Source: Chryseobacterium wanjuense
Lineage (GTDB): Bacteria > Bacteroidota > Bacteroidia > Flavobacteriales > Weeksellaceae
Assembly (NCBI RefSeq): GCF_900111495.1
Contig: NZ_FOIU01000002.1
Coordinates: 930,001-994,000, forward strand
DNA length: 64,000 nt
Direction of reading: 5' to 3'
In this document: positions 44,753 to 53,076 of the stretch, one piece after another
Layout of the letters: every line of letters begins with the position of its first letter
Position numbering within the stretch: position 1 is the stretch's first letter
Program-made: the position numbers and the translations under genes
The notes under the pieces: generated by a model
Database searches by the model: none
The model's input: the letters and a program-made list of their open reading frames with translations, nothing else
Told to the model about the DNA's origin: nothing

Positions 44753-46273
44753 ATGAAAATAAATAACTTTTTAGAACTGAAAGATTTTCAGAGGATTATC
44801 ATTGAAAATGAAAAAATAGAACTGGATGACACACTTCTTGCCAGAGTGGACGCAAGTTTTCAGTTTTTGAAAGAATTTTCGAAAAATAAAGTAATATATG
44901 GTGTGAATACCGGTTTTGGGCCGATGGCTCAGTTCAAAATCAGTGATGAAGATACACACCAGCTTCAGTATAATCTGATCAGAAGCCACTCTTCGGGTAT
45001 CGGAAATCCGCTTCCTGCGGCTGAAGTTAAAGCCTGCATGCTGGCAAGATTAAATACTTTATCGTTGGGGAATTCAGGGGTGCATCAATCTGTAGTTAAT
45101 TTACTTAAAGAATTAATAAACAGAGATATTATACCATTGATTTTCGAGCACGGAGGAGTAGGAGCAAGCGGTGACTTGGTACAATTGGCTCACCTGGCGT
45201 TGGTTTTAATCGGTGAAGGTGAGGTTTTTTATAAAGGTGAAAGAAAATCTACAAAACAAGTTTTTGAGATTGAAAATTTACAGCCGATTCAGGTGGAAAT
45301 CCGTGAAGGTCTTGCCTTAATGAACGGAACTTCCGTGATGTCGGGAATTGGTGCTGTTAATGCATACAAAGCCAATCAATTAACCAATATTTCCATTAAA
45401 TTATCTTGCGCGATCAATGAGATTGTTCAGGCTTACGATGATCACTTGTCTGAAGCTTTAAACGGAACAAAACTTCATGAAGGCCAGCAGAAAATAGCTG
45501 CCAAAATGCGCGATCATTTATCTGACAGTCAATTGATCAGAAAAAGAGCAGATCATTTATATACTCACTTTGAAGAGCAGGAAAAAGTATTCAAGGAAAA
45601 AGTTCAGGAATATTATTCTTTACGATGTGTTCCGCAGATTTTAGGTCCTGTTTTGGATACGTTAGAATACACTGAAAAAGTATTGGAAAACGAAATCAAT
45701 TCAGCCAATGATAACCCGATCATCAATGTTGAAGATCAGCACGTTTACCACGGCGGAAACTTCCACGGAGATTATATTTCTTTGGAAATGGACAAGCTGA
45801 AAATTGTGGTAACAAAACTTACAATGCTCGCAGAAAGACAATTAAATTATCTTTTAAATGCAAAAATCAACGAAATTTTGCCTCCTTTTGTAAATTTAGG
45901 TAAATTAGGTTTCAATTTCGGGATGCAGGGTGTTCAGTTTACGGCAACTTCCACAACGGCGGAAAGCCAGATGTTGTCGAATCCGATGTATGTTCACAGT
46001 ATTCCGAACAATAATGATAATCAGGATATTGTAAGCATGGGAACAAACGCAGCTGTGATCTGCAGAAAAGTTATCGAAAATGCTTTTGAAGTATTAACGA
46101 TTGAAGCAATTACCATCGTTCAGGCTATTGAATATCTTGGTTTCCAGGATAAAGTTTCATCAGCAACGAAAGAGTTGTACGATGAGATCAGGAAGATTAT
46201 TCCGGCTTTCTCAGATGATATGGTGATGTATCCGTATTTGGAGGAAGTGAAAAAATATTTAAAAGCAATGTAA
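44753..46273 (+). CDS. Tyrosine ammonia-lyase, HAL/PAL/TAL family (506 aa)
   Basis: The MIO cofactor is formed from Ala137-Ser138-Gly139 in GGVGASGDLVQL. The substrate-selectivity loop carries His79 (RSHSSGIG), which argues against phenylalanine. Long stretches such as VIYGVNTGFGPMAQ and NPMYVHSIPNNNDNQDIVSM match, from memory, the tyrosine ammonia-lyase of the Flavobacterium johnsoniae flexirubin cluster. It should convert tyrosine to 4-coumarate, the aromatic head of the pigment. It opens the run of forward pigment genes. Confidence 0.92.
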   Translation: MKINNFLELKDFQRIIIENEKIELDDTLLARVDASFQFLKEFSKNKVIYGVNTGFGPMAQFKISDEDTHQLQYNLIRSHSSGIGNPLPAAEVKACMLARLNTLSLGNSGVHQSVVNLLKELINRDIIPLIFEHGGVGASGDLVQLAHLALVLIGEGEVFYKGERKSTKQVFEIENLQPIQVEIREGLALMNGTSVMSGIGAVNAYKANQLTNISIKLSCAINEIVQAYDDHLSEALNGTKLHEGQQKIAAKMRDHLSDSQLIRKRADHLYTHFEEQEKVFKEKVQEYYSLRCVPQILGPVLDTLEYTEKVLENEINSANDNPIINVEDQHVYHGGNFHGDYISLEMDKLKIVVTKLTMLAERQLNYLLNAKINEILPPFVNLGKLGFNFGMQGVQFTATSTTAESQMLSNPMYVHSIPNNNDNQDIVSMGTNAAVICRKVIENAFEVLTIEAITIVQAIEYLGFQDKVSSATKELYDEIRKIIPAFSDDMVMYPYLEEVKKYLKAM

Positions 46274-46347
46274 TTATTTGATATAATTGATTGTTTAAAC
46301 TAAGATGAAGAGAATTACTTTTAAAAACTAAAATTACTAACTAACAC

Positions 46348-47079
46348 ATGAAATGTGCAATCGTCACAGGCGGCTCTAGAGGAATTGGAAGAGCAATCTG
46401 TATAAAACTGGCAGAAGAAAAAAATTATCATATACTCATCAACTACACTTCAAATGAAGCTGCAGCAAAGGAAACACTGGCTAAAGTTGAAGAATTGGGA
46501 GCAACGGGAGAAATCCTGAAATTTGATGTGGGAAATGCCGAAGAAACTCAAAAAGTTTTAACGGAATGGCAGGATGCCCATCCTGATGATGTGGTTGAGG
46601 TGATCGTAAACAATGCCGGAATTACAAGAGACGGCTTATTCATGTGGATGCCAAGTGAAGATTGGAACGCTGTGATCAACACAAGCTTAAATGGTTTTTT
46701 CAACGTAACCAATTTCTTTATCCAAAAATTATTGCGAAATAAATACGGCAGAATCATCAACATGGTTTCTGTTTCCGGAGTAAAAGGAACAGCAGGCCAG
46801 ACGAATTATTCTGCAGCAAAAGGCGCTTTAGTCGGAGCTACAAAAGCTCTCGCACAGGAAGTCGCAAAAAGAAATATTACTGTAAATGCAGTGGCTCCGG
46901 GTTTCATCAGAACGGATATGACGCAGGATTTCAACGAAGATGAATTAAAAGCAATGATTCCTGCCAACAGATTCGGTGAAGCCGAAGAAGTGGCGGATTT
47001 AGTGGCGTTTTTAGCTTCTAAAAAGTCATCGTACATTACGGGTGAAATTATTAATATTAACGGAGGAATTTATTCTTAA
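46348..47079 (+). CDS. fabG: 3-oxoacyl-ACP reductase, SDR family (243 aa)
   Basis: The NADPH-binding motif is TGGSRGIGRA at residues 7-16, NNAGITRDG follows, and the catalytic Ser-Tyr-Lys is in MVSVSGVKGTAGQTNYSAAK. The C-terminus ITGEIININGGIYS is typical of FabG. In this cluster it should reduce the beta-keto group after each polyene extension, beside the dedicated ketosynthase and ACP. It is 74 bp after the lyase gene. Confidence 0.93.
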   Translation: MKCAIVTGGSRGIGRAICIKLAEEKNYHILINYTSNEAAAKETLAKVEELGATGEILKFDVGNAEETQKVLTEWQDAHPDDVVEVIVNNAGITRDGLFMWMPSEDWNAVINTSLNGFFNVTNFFIQKLLRNKYGRIINMVSVSGVKGTAGQTNYSAAKGALVGATKALAQEVAKRNITVNAVAPGFIRTDMTQDFNEDELKAMIPANRFGEAEEVADLVAFLASKKSSYITGEIININGGIYS

Positions 47080-47084
47080 TTAAT

Positions 47085-47158
47085 GTAAAAATATACCAAT
47101 GTACCAGTTTACCAATTATTGTTACATTGCTAGATTGATACATTGTTAAATTTATAAA
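47085..47158. repeat. Dispersed repeat of AACAAT/ATTGTTA units, copy 2
   Basis: TAATGTAAAAATATACCAAT with TTGTTACATTGCTAGATTGA and TACATTGTTAAA. It fills the spacer between fabG and the ketosynthase gene and ends directly at the start codon at 47160, so it forms the translation-initiation region. Confidence 0.75.
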
Positions 47159-47159
47159 G

Positions 47160-48380
47160 ATGGAAAATAGGGTTGTAATTACCGGAATGGGAATTTATTC
47201 CTGCATCGGAACTTCTTTGGAAGAAGTGAAAGAATCTTTATTTCAGGGAAAATCCGGGATTGTTTTAGTGGGTGAAAGAAAAGAATTTGGCTTCAGATCA
47301 GGACTTACAGGTGTTGTTCCGAAACCGGATCTGAAAAATCTTTTAAGCCGAAGACAACGCGTAAGCATGGGCGAAGAAAGCGAATATGCTTATATTGCCA
47401 CGCTGGATGCATTAAAACAGGCTAATATTGACCAAGACTTTCTGGATCATAACGAAGTCGGAATTTTATACGGCAACGACAGTGTTTCTCAAGCAGTTGT
47501 AGAATCTATCGACATTGCAAGAGAGAAAAAAGATACAACTTTAATGGGATCCGGTGCGATTTTCAAATCTATGAATTCCACCGTGACCATGAACCTTTCC
47601 ACAATTTTTAAATTAAGAGGAATCAACCTTACCATCAGTGCGGCTTGTGCGAGCGGTTCCCATTCTTTGGGACTGGCTTATATGATGATTAAAAATGGGT
47701 TTCAGGATATGATCGTCTGCGGTGGAGCTCAGGAAACCAACAAATATTCGATGGCGAGCTTCGACGGATTAGGCGTTTTTTCGGTAAGAGAAGACGAGCC
47801 GACAAAAGCATCAAGACCTTTCGATAAAGACAGAGACGGGCTTATTCCGAGTGGAGGTGCGGCAACTTTAATTGTTGAAAGCTTGGAATCTGCACAGAAA
47901 AGAGGCGCAACTATTTTAGCTGAAATCGTTGGTTATGGGTTTTCTTCAAACGGCGGACATATTTCCACACCGAATGTCGACGGGCCGGCTTTAGCGATGG
48001 ACAGAGCCTTGAAACAATCGGGATTGGCAGCAAAAGACATCGATTATATTAATGCTCATGCGACTTCCACACCGATTGGCGATGCAAACGAAGCCAAAGC
48101 GATCTACGAAATTTTCGGAAGTGAAGTTCCGGTGAGTTCTACAAAATCCATGACCGGCCACGAATGCTGGATGGCAGGGGCAAGTGAAGTGATCTACTCG
48201 ATTCTGATGATGCAGAATGATTTCGTAGCACCCAATATCAATCTGGAAAGTCCTGACGATGAGGCGAAAAAGATAAATTTGGTCGCTAAAACAAAAAGTC
48301 AAAAAATTGACGTATTTTTGTCGAATTCTTTCGGATTTGGGGGAACAAATTCGGCACTAATTGTTAAAAAATTTGAATAA
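47160..48380 (+). CDS. Beta-ketoacyl-ACP synthase of the pigment cluster (406 aa)
   Basis: FabF-like condensing enzyme with the full triad: Cys163 in SAACASGSHSL, His300 in NAHATSTPIGD and His334 in TGHECWMAG. The motif GFGGTNSALIVKKFE closes the chain. It should extend the acyl/aryl chain with malonyl-ACP. It overlaps no neighbour, and the ACP ATG lies 4 bp after its stop codon, so the two are translated together. Confidence 0.93.
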   Translation: MENRVVITGMGIYSCIGTSLEEVKESLFQGKSGIVLVGERKEFGFRSGLTGVVPKPDLKNLLSRRQRVSMGEESEYAYIATLDALKQANIDQDFLDHNEVGILYGNDSVSQAVVESIDIAREKKDTTLMGSGAIFKSMNSTVTMNLSTIFKLRGINLTISAACASGSHSLGLAYMMIKNGFQDMIVCGGAQETNKYSMASFDGLGVFSVREDEPTKASRPFDKDRDGLIPSGGAATLIVESLESAQKRGATILAEIVGYGFSSNGGHISTPNVDGPALAMDRALKQSGLAAKDIDYINAHATSTPIGDANEAKAIYEIFGSEVPVSSTKSMTGHECWMAGASEVIYSILMMQNDFVAPNINLESPDDEAKKINLVAKTKSQKIDVFLSNSFGFGGTNSALIVKKFE

Positions 48381-48384
48381 AAAC

Positions 48385-48639
48385 ATGGAAAGGGAAAAAA
48401 TTGTTGCGATCGTCAACGACTTTTTGGTTAATGAGTTTGAGGTAGACGGCGATGAAATCAGCAATGAGGCAAATTTAAAAACGACTTTAGGCTTAGACAG
48501 CTTAGATTATATTGATATGGTTGTGGTGATAGAATCTAATTTCGGAGTGAAATTGGGCGAAGCAGACTTCAAGAAAATGATCACTTTTGATGACTTCTAC
48601 TCAACTATCGAGAACAAAATCGCTGAAAAAAAAGCTTAA
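48385..48639 (+). CDS. Acyl carrier protein of the pigment cluster (84 aa)
   Basis: The phosphopantetheine site is Ser39 in LGLDSLDYID. The start at 48385 (MEREKIVAIVND) is chosen; an in-frame TTG eight codons upstream would overlap the ketosynthase gene. Its place directly after a ketosynthase points to a dedicated carrier and not the housekeeping AcpP. Confidence 0.93.
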   Translation: MEREKIVAIVNDFLVNEFEVDGDEISNEANLKTTLGLDSLDYIDMVVVIESNFGVKLGEADFKKMITFDDFYSTIENKIAEKKA

Positions 48640-48667
48640 TTATTGATTGAAAATCTACTCTAAAAAA

Positions 48668-48750
48668 ATGTAACAATATAGCAATCTAGCAGTTTACCAA
48701 TGTTTAAAAATATTGTTACATTGTTAGACTGATACATTGTTAAATTAAAA
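48668..48750. repeat. Dispersed repeat of AACAAT/ATTGTTA units, copy 3
   Basis: TGTAACAATATAGCAATCTA on the left and TATTGTTACATTGTTAGACT then GATACATTGTTAAATT on the right. It ends 3 bases before the acyltransferase ATG at 48753. The right half is nearly identical to copy 2 (47085-47158). Confidence 0.78.
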
Positions 48751-48752
48751 TT

Positions 48753-49637
48753 ATGAACAAGTGGAAAGGTAAATCTAAAGGCACAATATTAGGATACAAA
48801 ATATTCGTCTGGTGCATTAGAAATATCGGGATCCGGAGTTCATATTTTGTGCTTTATTTTGTTGCTGCCTATTACTTTATATTCGAAAAAAAGAGCAACC
48901 GGTATATTTCATACTATTTCAAAAAAAGACTCAGCTACGACTCCTGGAAGACAAAACTTTCTGTTTATAAAAGTTATTTCACCTTTGGAAAGGTTTTGAT
49001 TGATAAAACAGCTATTTCCGCGGGATTAAGAGATAAATATACCTACGAATTCGACGGAATAGAAAATCTTCGAAACCTTTTGGCAGAAAAAAAAGGCGGC
49101 GTACTTATTAGTGCCCACATCGGAAATTTCGAAATCGCAGAACATTTTTTTGCTGAGATTGATTTCGATTGCCAGATTAATTTAGTGACTACAGACCAGG
49201 AAGTTACGGTCATTAAAGAATATCTTGAAAGTGTTTCTGTTAAAAAAAGCAATATCAAATTTATTTACGTAAAAGGCGATATGTCGCATATTTTCGACAT
49301 CAATGAAGCGTTGTCGAAAAATGAACTGATCTGTTTTACAGGCGACCGGTATTTCGAAGGATCCAAGTTCCTTGAGGGCGATCTTCTCGGAAAAAGTGCC
49401 AAATTCCCGGCAGGTCCTTTCCTTATTGCCTCCCGATTGGGCGTTCCTGTGGTATATGTCTATGTGATGAAGGAAAAAAATCTTCATTATCATTTATTTG
49501 CAAGGGTGGCTCAAAACGTCAAAAAGCGTGATGCACAGGGACTTTTGAATTCTTATACCCAAAATTTGGAATCTATGATTAAAAAATATCCTCTTCAATG
49601 GTTCAATTACTTCGATTTTTGGGACGATATTGATTAA
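48753..49637 (+). CDS. LpxL/HtrB-type acyltransferase (294 aa)
   Basis: Lipid A biosynthesis acyltransferase fold with the catalytic H-x4-E motif His122 to Glu127 (AHIGNFEIAE). A hydrophobic N-terminal region (~25-45, SSYFVLYFVAAYYFIF) holds it at the inner membrane. In aryl-polyene clusters this family is thought to transfer the polyene or an acyl group onto a lipid acceptor. Its substrate here is inferred to be the ACP-bound pigment chain. Confidence 0.9.
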   Translation: MNKWKGKSKGTILGYKIFVWCIRNIGIRSSYFVLYFVAAYYFIFEKKSNRYISYYFKKRLSYDSWKTKLSVYKSYFTFGKVLIDKTAISAGLRDKYTYEFDGIENLRNLLAEKKGGVLISAHIGNFEIAEHFFAEIDFDCQINLVTTDQEVTVIKEYLESVSVKKSNIKFIYVKGDMSHIFDINEALSKNELICFTGDRYFEGSKFLEGDLLGKSAKFPAGPFLIASRLGVPVVYVYVMKEKNLHYHLFARVAQNVKKRDAQGLLNSYTQNLESMIKKYPLQWFNYFDFWDDID

Positions 49638-49649
49638 TTTTTCAATATT

Positions 49650-49735
49650 TTTAGGGCAGCTTTTCCGCCTTCCGCTCCCAATCTTTTTTGCCTAAGCTTT
49701 CCCAAAGCAAAAAAGGATTTCCGCTCAAGTCGGGC
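49650..49735. repeat. Long-hairpin repeat family A, copy 3, overlapping a 5' gene region
   Basis: TTCCGCTCCCAATCTTTTTT, a short stem, then GCAAAAAAGGATTTCCGCTC and AAGTCGGGCTGC repeat the order seen at 10525 and 12430. The hairpin ATCTTTTTTGC / GCAAAAAAGGAT is kept. It ends about 36 bases before the preferred start of the next gene. Confidence 0.65.
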
Positions 49736-49771
49736 TGCGAACAATTCAACGTTGATGAAAAATTAATCTCC

Positions 49772-51310
49772 TTGAAAAAAACATACGACATATTGGTTAT
49801 CGGCAGCGGACTGGGAGGTCTTGTTTCGGCTCTTGTTTTAGCGAAAGAAGGTCTGAAAGTCTGTGTCTTGGAGAAAAACAACCAATATGGCGGAAATCTG
49901 CAGACATTTTCACGGGACAAAATGATTTTCGATACCGGAGTTCATTATCTTGGCGGGCTTTCAAAAGGACAAAATCTTCATCAGTTCTTTTCTTATCTGG
50001 AGATCATGGATGAGCTGGAACTTCAGAAAATGGATGAAAACGGATATGACAAAATCACTTTCGGCAACGATGAAATTGAGTATTCTCACGCTCAGGGTTA
50101 CGAAAATTTTGTAGAACAGCTGTCAAAATATTTTCCTGAAGAAAGAGAAAATCTGGAAGATTACTGTGAAGAGATTCAGCGGGTTTGTAACCATTTTCCG
50201 AGATATAATGTGGTCGGAAGAGACTATTACAGTGAAGAAATTCTCCATCTCAATACCAAGAGATTCATCGAATCGATTACCCAGAATAAAAAACTACAAT
50301 CTGTCTTATTAGGTTCAAATTTTTTATACGGCGGGGATTCTGAAAATGTCCCGTTTTATGTGCATGCTTTGACGGTGAATTCTTACATTCAGAGTGCCTA
50401 TAAATGTGTAAAAGGAGGCAGCCAGATTTCAAAATTACTGATCCGGAAGCTCCGTCAGTACGGTGCGGAAGTTCATAAACATGCTGAAGTTTCAGAATTG
50501 ATTTTTGATGAAAAAGATACTTTAACGGGTGTAAAAACTAAAGCAGGAAAAGAATATTCGGCGAAACAATTTATTTCAAATATTGAAATTCGTTCGATGA
50601 TTAAACTGATTGGAGAGGAAAGATTGAAAAAGTCTTTTTTGAACAGGGTGTTCAGCTGGGAACCTGTTTCATCTTGTTTCAGTGTTTATTTGGTTTTAAA
50701 ACCACATTCAATTTCGAATTTTAACTATAATATTTACCATTATACATCAGATGAGCTGGTTTGGAAGGCTCATCAATACAAAGAAGAAACCTGGCCGGAA
50801 ACCTATATGCTTTCTTCTACACCATCGAAGCATTATCCCGAATTTGCAGAAAGCCTCACAACGATTTCCTATATGGATTTTGATGAAGTAAAAAAATGGG
50901 AAAATACGTTCAATACAATTGCAGATGAGCATGAAAGAGGAGAAATGTATGACAAGTTTAAAATGGAAAAGGCAGAAAAAATGATTGATGCTTTGGAGAA
51001 AAAAATTCCGGATTTGAGAAGTTTCATTAAAAAAATTTATACTTCTTCGCCTTTATCTTATCGAGATTATATCGGAAGTTTTGAAGGGAATATGTACGGC
51101 TACATCAAGAGTTCTGAAAATCCTTTGAAAACAATGGTTTCTCCACGAACAAAGATTAATAATCTCTTTCTTACAGGGCAATCGGTAAACATGCACGGGA
51201 TTCTGGGCTGCACGATCGGGGCTTTCAACACCTGCGCTGAAATTCTCGGGAAAGAATTGATCGATGAAAGATTAACACAACTGATTAATAAAAATAAAGG
51301 TGAAGAATAG
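49772..51310 (+). CDS. CrtI-like NAD(P)/FAD-dependent oxidoreductase (512 aa)
   Basis: The FAD motif is LVIGSGLGGLVSALVLAKEG near the N-terminus, and the C-terminal FAD block is LFLTGQSVNMHGILGCTIGA. The fold is that of phytoene desaturase / retinol saturase enzymes, so it may set the final unsaturation or saturation of the polyene. No ATG is available at the 5' end. I chose TTG at 49772 (M-KKTYDILVIGSG), which gives the usual short lead before the FAD motif. An earlier in-frame TTG at 49688 lies inside a repeat hairpin and would add 28 unrelated residues. Confidence 0.87.
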   Translation: MKKTYDILVIGSGLGGLVSALVLAKEGLKVCVLEKNNQYGGNLQTFSRDKMIFDTGVHYLGGLSKGQNLHQFFSYLEIMDELELQKMDENGYDKITFGNDEIEYSHAQGYENFVEQLSKYFPEERENLEDYCEEIQRVCNHFPRYNVVGRDYYSEEILHLNTKRFIESITQNKKLQSVLLGSNFLYGGDSENVPFYVHALTVNSYIQSAYKCVKGGSQISKLLIRKLRQYGAEVHKHAEVSELIFDEKDTLTGVKTKAGKEYSAKQFISNIEIRSMIKLIGEERLKKSFLNRVFSWEPVSSCFSVYLVLKPHSISNFNYNIYHYTSDELVWKAHQYKEETWPETYMLSSTPSKHYPEFAESLTTISYMDFDEVKKWENTFNTIADEHERGEMYDKFKMEKAEKMIDALEKKIPDLRSFIKKIYTSSPLSYRDYIGSFEGNMYGYIKSSENPLKTMVSPRTKINNLFLTGQSVNMHGILGCTIGAFNTCAEILGKELIDERLTQLINKNKGEE

Positions 51311-51320
51311 AGGACAAAAT

Positions 51321-53075
51321 ATGCAGTTGGTTGTCATTCAGAATGAAGCAGAGCGAAGCGAAGAATCTAAACAATTTGGAATAGATTTTTCCTTCCGTCG
51401 AAATGACAGAGTTTTAATTTTACTGTTTTTCAGCCTCAGCCTTATCCTCAATCTTACCTCTTGTGGTGTAAGAAAATCCATCAGACATATTCCTGAAGTA
51501 CAACAATATTCATTAGAAATTCCAAAAGTCAATAAAATCAATGACTCTACTTTTAGTTTTAAAGAAAATTATTTAACTAAAAATAAACAGCAGCTTTGGG
51601 AGCTTTATATTAAAGGAAATCCATTGCAGCTGGGCTATAATAATGGTGCTTTAACACAGGATTTAATGCAAAGACAGGAAGAAATTTTCTTTTCAAAAGT
51701 AGAAGGTTTTGTCCCATCAAAGTTTAAGCAAAATTTATTGAGAGGTTTCCTAAAATGGTACAACCGCAAAATGTACCTGAATGTCCGTGAAGATTATCAG
51801 GCAGAATTGTATGGATTATCTCAGTATTCATCGGACAAATATGATTTTATTGCCCCAAAATATCTTCGAAATTTATATTTACACGGAGCCCACGATATCG
51901 GTCACGCAATGCAGGATCTGATGATGGTTGGCTGTACTTCTCTCGCCGTTTGGAACGAAAATACGGAAGACGGGGATTTATTGATCGGGAGAAATTTTGA
52001 CTTTTATGTCGGTGATGATTTCGCCAAAAATAAATTAATCGAATTTGTAGAACCGGAAATAGGAATTCCTTATATGTCAGTAAGTTGGCCGGGAATGACC
52101 GGTGTGGTTTCGGGGATGAATGAAGAAGGGATTACCGTAACAATCAACGCCGGAAAATCGAAAATTCCGTTGACGGCAAAAACGCCGATTTCTTTGGTGA
52201 CGAGAGAGATTTTGCAATATGCGAAAAATATCGATGAGGCGATAGCGATTGCCAAAAAGAGAAAAGTTTTCGTTTCAGAATCGATTTTGGTGGGAAGTGC
52301 GAATGATAAAAGTGCTGTAATTATTGAAGTTTCACCGGATAATTTCGGAGTCTATAAAGCTAAAAATACAAGCCGTGTTTTTTGTACCAACCACTTTCAG
52401 TCAGATGCTTATAAAGATGATAAAAGAAATCAAAAACACATTGCAGAAAGCCATTCTGAGTACCGTTATGAAAAGCTGCAGGAGCTTTTACAGGAAAACA
52501 AAAAGCTGAATCCGGAAAAAATGGCAGCGATTTTAAGGGATAAATCAGGCTTAAAAGGTGATAAAATTGGTTTGGGAAATGAAAAGGCGCTGAATCAGTT
52601 GCTGGCACATCATGCGGTGATTTTTTCGCCTCAGAAAAAGTTGGTTTGGGTTTCTTCAAATCCTTATCAATTGGGAGAATTTGTCTGTTATGACCTGAAC
52701 GAAATTTTTTCCGATAAAAGATTAAAAAACGGAAAATTTGCAAAATCAGATTTGAATATTGCGAAAGATTCTTTTGTAGATTCTCAGGAGTTTAAAAATT
52801 ATGAGGAATACAAAAAATTAAGCACAAAAATGGAAGAGGGAATCGATGATAAAGCAAAAATGTTCTCGGAAGAATTTATCAATCATTATCAAGCCTTAAA
52901 TCCTGATTTTTGGTTCGTATACTACCAAGCCGGGAAGTGTTATTTTAATAAAAAAGAATATTTTAAAGCAAAAATTCAATTTGAAAAAGCGCTGACGAAA
53001 GAAATTACCACGGTTCCGGATAAAGAGAATGTCGAAAAATATTTGAAGAAAACTAATAAAAAAATAAAGAATTAA
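51321..53075 (+). CDS. C45-type acyltransferase/hydrolase lipoprotein with TPR tail (584 aa)
   Basis: Ntn-hydrolase of the acyl-CoA:6-APA acyltransferase (C45) type. The self-processing nucleophile is Cys205 in MMVGCTSLAVW, followed by GRNFDFYVGDD and SVSWPGMTGVVSGMNEEGIT. A C-terminal TPR-like unit (YYQAGKCYFNKKEYFKAKIQ) is present. The hydrophobic signal VLILLFFSLSLILNLTSC ends in a lipid Cys at residue 48. It is preceded by ~31 residues encoded by a palindromic repeat (51330-51412), an abnormally long n-region. The gene starts 11 bp after the CrtI-like gene. A role in joining the pigment's acyl and resorcinol parts is possible but unproven. Confidence 0.85.
   Translation: MQLVVIQNEAERSEESKQFGIDFSFRRNDRVLILLFFSLSLILNLTSCGVRKSIRHIPEVQQYSLEIPKVNKINDSTFSFKENYLTKNKQQLWELYIKGNPLQLGYNNGALTQDLMQRQEEIFFSKVEGFVPSKFKQNLLRGFLKWYNRKMYLNVREDYQAELYGLSQYSSDKYDFIAPKYLRNLYLHGAHDIGHAMQDLMMVGCTSLAVWNENTEDGDLLIGRNFDFYVGDDFAKNKLIEFVEPEIGIPYMSVSWPGMTGVVSGMNEEGITVTINAGKSKIPLTAKTPISLVTREILQYAKNIDEAIAIAKKRKVFVSESILVGSANDKSAVIIEVSPDNFGVYKAKNTSRVFCTNHFQSDAYKDDKRNQKHIAESHSEYRYEKLQELLQENKKLNPEKMAAILRDKSGLKGDKIGLGNEKALNQLLAHHAVIFSPQKKLVWVSSNPYQLGEFVCYDLNEIFSDKRLKNGKFAKSDLNIAKDSFVDSQEFKNYEEYKKLSTKMEEGIDDKAKMFSEEFINHYQALNPDFWFVYYQAGKCYFNKKEYFKAKIQFEKALTKEITTVPDKENVEKYLKKTNKKIKN
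51330..51412. repeat. GTCAT/CGAAG palindromic repeat inside a coding start
   Basis: TTGTCATTCAGAATGAAGC to GCGAAGCGAAGAATCT on the left and AGATTTTTCCTTCCGTCGAA then ATGACAG on the right are imperfect inverted arms. The element lies wholly within codons 4-31 of the C45-type gene and is translated as VVIQNEAERSEESKQFGID and onward. Confidence 0.7.
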
Positions 53076-53076
53076 C

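Noticed and set aside
49688..49771. Longer N-terminus for the CrtI-like protein from TTG 49688
   Set aside because: The extra 28 codons are repeat DNA (hairpin family A), hydrophilic and unlike the usual start of this family, which has the FAD motif near residue 10.
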